Made by a program: the position numbers and the translations under genes. 64,000 nucleotides of DNA from Niabella drilacis (GTDB lineage: Bacteria; Bacteroidota; Bacteroidia; Chitinophagales; Chitinophagaceae). The DNA lies in the NCBI RefSeq assembly GCF_900101395.1, contig NZ_FMZO01000010.1, forward strand, positions 145,892-209,891. The letters run 5' to 3'. The notes under the pieces are model-generated. The model made no database searches and was not told the origin of the DNA. It saw only the letters and a list, made by a program, of their open reading frames with translations. This document shows, one piece after another, positions 62,637 through 64,000 of this stretch; position 1 is the first letter of the stretch; each line of letters begins with the position of its first letter.

Positions 62637-63170
62637 CTAAAGATCACTTTTACGGAAAACCGTATGCGCCTCCCTTGCCAGCTGCTGCCAGGCATTGGAA
62701 AGGGAGATCCGGTATTGGATCAGGGCCTGCTTTTCCGGGCAACAATGGGCCATTTCGTTGAGTGCTTCCATTTCCATATTTTCCAGCAGACCTTCCGGGT
62801 GGGTAGCCCGCTCCGTTTTTTGCATCAGGGTTTGGATCACCGTTAGCCGTTGCAACAGCTTGTTGTACCGATCCTGCAGCTGCTCCAGCTCCCGGCCCAG
62901 GCGCAGGGCTGTATGATTGGCCCGCCGCTGGTGCTTTTTTAGTAGTGTATCCACTTTGTCCCGGACGGCCTTTTGCGGTGGAATACGAAGCTCCTTTTTA
63001 TGCAGGGATGCCTGCTGCAATAGTAATTGCAGTTCCGACAATTTATGGGAGGCTTCGGCGGGCAGCTGACGCAATTCTCTTTCATAAAGTGCCAACAGGG
63101 GTTGGGATACGCCGATGAGCATGGAGAGCTGGCGTTGGGTTAATTGCAGTTCTTTTCTAAGGGCGTTCAT
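62637..63170 (-). CDS. XRE-type HTH protein with C-terminal coiled coil
   Basis: 177 residues from ATG 63170. An HTH lies at about residues 3-35: LRKELQLTQRQLSMLIGVSQ and LLALYERELRQLP. The remainder is helical and probably coiled (LGRELEQLQDRYNKLLQRLT). It is transcribed leftwards into the DUF4236-like gene. Upstream are six copies of a TTGTAATCA/TGATTACAA word, which would be natural binding sites for a dimer of this protein (inference). Confidence 0.8.
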   Translation of the reverse strand: MNALRKELQLTQRQLSMLIGVSQPLLALYERELRQLPAEASHKLSELQLLLQQASLHKKELRIPPQKAVRDKVDTLLKKHQRRANHTALRLGRELEQLQDRYNKLLQRLTVIQTLMQKTERATHPEGLLENMEMEALNEMAHCCPEKQALIQYRISLSNAWQQLAREAHTVFRKSDL

Positions 63171-63203
63171 AAAACAGTTATTTAGCTGCTTCAAGTTAGC
63201 ATT

Positions 63204-63299
63204 TTGTAATCAGGTTGAAAAATTTGGCTGAGTTGATTACAAATTTGTAATCAGGTTAGTTGTAATCAAACCATCCGATTACAAAATTTTTGATTACAA
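63204..63299. promoter_or_regulatory. Operator-like array of six TGATTACAA / TTGTAATCA sites
   Basis: Sites: TTGTAATCA at 63204-63212, TGATTACAA 63234-63242, TTGTAATCA 63245-63253, TTGTAATCA 63260-63268, GATTACAA 63277-63284, TGATTACAA 63291-63299. The second and third join into a perfect 20-bp palindrome at 63234-63253. The array covers the region just upstream of the XRE gene start at 63170. Six copies of one 8-mer in 96 bp is far beyond chance. Confidence 0.8.
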
Positions 63300-63399
63300 C
63301 AAGGCGCTCCTGGTCTCAGCAATGTCATTGGCTTGCTTCCATAAATTTTGTTCATTCACTCCCTTTCCTCTGAATTGTAGCGGTACCCTTTCTTCAGCT

Positions 63400-63565
63400 T
63401 TTTAATACTGGTATATGCCTTTGGTATTTAACCCACCATATAGGCCCATATAGCCAGGGTTCTGGAAAATGGCGTAATCCACCGGCTCAATCACTCCCGC
63501 ATTTTGGCCGCATCTTTGTGCTTAATCTGTTCGAAAAGCGTATTTTCTTTTGGTGTCATTTTCAT
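63400..63565 (-). pseudogene. DinD-like gene remnant
   Basis: Read leftwards, a short frame begins at ATG 63565 (MKMTPKENTLFEQIKHKDAA), stops, and in another frame EPVDYAIFQNPGYMGLYGGL follows (around 63425-63490). GYMGLYGGL is a hallmark of DNA-damage-inducible protein D (DinD) and its relatives. The remaining middle and end are missing or scrambled. A gene of about 270 residues has been reduced to fragments. Confidence 0.55.
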
Positions 63566-63669
63566 TGTTTTTTGTTTTAGGTTGCTTAGCTCAATGCTAG
63601 TTATTGTTGTATCTAATTTACAAAAGAAGCGTTGAAATGATACAGGAAGGGGTGCATTTCAAATTTTCG

Positions 63670-64000
63670 CTATGCAGCATTCTTAACAAACTCCCTTTTG
63701 GTTAGTTCTACAATCTTTGACCATTGTTGATTCTTCTTCGTTACTCTGAGATACAACATATTTTGGGCGCCATTTCGGCTCCATCTTTGGCCGGATTGCT
63801 TCAGCCTCTTTTGGACAACCGTTCGGTGTGCCGATTCGATAGCGCCGGAACCAATAAGCCCTGCACCTATCGTTTTGTATAACGGATAATTCATTCTCGT
63901 TTTATTGGATTCATAATAATCGATCAGCTTCTGCGCCTCTTGTGTTTTTTTTGGCAATCTGGTTACCTCATCCAAAACCTGCTGAACCTTCCCTTCCAAC
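63670..64000 (-). CDS. Transposase C-terminal part (cut by window edge), ISKra4-like or related
   Basis: 110 codons visible; the frame is open through the window end, so the protein continues beyond 64000. The core is IGSGAIESAHRTVVQKRLKQ with SGQRWSRNGAQNMLYLRV following, the conserved catalytic end of transposases of the ISKra4 / related groups. Family level is uncertain. It marks the right end of the accessory island. Confidence 0.72.
   Translation of the reverse strand, partial: LEGKVQQVLDEVTRLPKKTQEAQKLIDYYESNKTRMNYPLYKTIGAGLIGSGAIESAHRTVVQKRLKQSGQRWSRNGAQNMLYLRVTKKNQQWSKIVELTKREFVKNAA

Noticed and set aside
63204..63299. GATTACAA sites as a CRISPR array
   Set aside because: The spacing is irregular (about 11 to 30 bp), both orientations occur and units are only 8-9 bp; operator sites fit better.

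Overview
The window looks like chromosome of a member of the Bacteroidota, most likely family Chitinophagaceae. The evidence is a SusC/SusD pair, an outer-membrane barrel paired with a GLPGLI-family protein, TonB-linked receptors with carboxypeptidase-like N-terminal domains, abundant lipoproteins, and -7 promoter elements of the TAnnTTTG / TACTTTG type just upstream of several genes. This is inference from gene content; no rRNA or marker phylogeny is available here.

Layout. 1-3.5 kb: the 3' end of an RND efflux permease and its outer-membrane channel, closed by a strong terminator. 3.8-10.1 kb: an RDD membrane protein divergent from a SpoIIM-like / DUF4129 / DUF4350 / MoxR ATPase / DUF58 operon. 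10.2-18.1 kb: a lipoprotein with calcium-binding-type repeats, an NTF2-like protein, a Crp/Fnr regulator, cdsA with a CPBP protease, dusB, a broken Uma2 gene and a membrane-anchored MutS-like ATPase. 18.4-20.3 kb: two DUF2975-like membrane proteins with a small HTH regulator. 20.3-23.9 kb: an outer-membrane barrel and its GLPGLI partner. 23.9-25.0 kb: decayed coding sequence, including what looks like a purD fragment. 25.04-26.30 kb: an AAA/DUF4143 ATPase bracketed by two related hairpins. 26.3-33.3 kb: purD, then a peptide-uptake locus of two POT transporters and an OPT transporter. 33.5-41.1 kb: a GyrI-like protein, an exported esterase, a TIM-barrel isomerase-like protein, a formylglycine-generating-enzyme-like protein with a Gfo/Idh/MocA oxidoreductase, and two exported proteins of unknown function. 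41.2-48.3 kb: superoxide dismutase, a 149-bp tandem duplication, an unknown gene, an orphan SusC/SusD pair and a tadA-type deaminase. 48.5-60.2 kb: a UvrD-like helicase fused to a Cys-rich nuclease, a polysaccharide deacetylase lipoprotein between two copies of a repeat family, several small enzymes, and a CPA1 Na+/H+ antiporter. 60.2-64.0 kb: an accessory island with a KilA-N gene lacking its N-terminus, interspersed repeats, a DUF4236-like gene under an XRE regulator with six operator-like sites, a DinD-like remnant and a transposase fragment.

Most of the window is housekeeping and envelope biology: efflux, peptide and glycan uptake, and stress. The parts most worth a second look are the hairpin-bracketed ATPase unit with the nearby purD remnant, the XRE/DUF4236 module with its dense operator array, and the intergenic repeat families. 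All functional calls come from reading the sequence; no database search was run.
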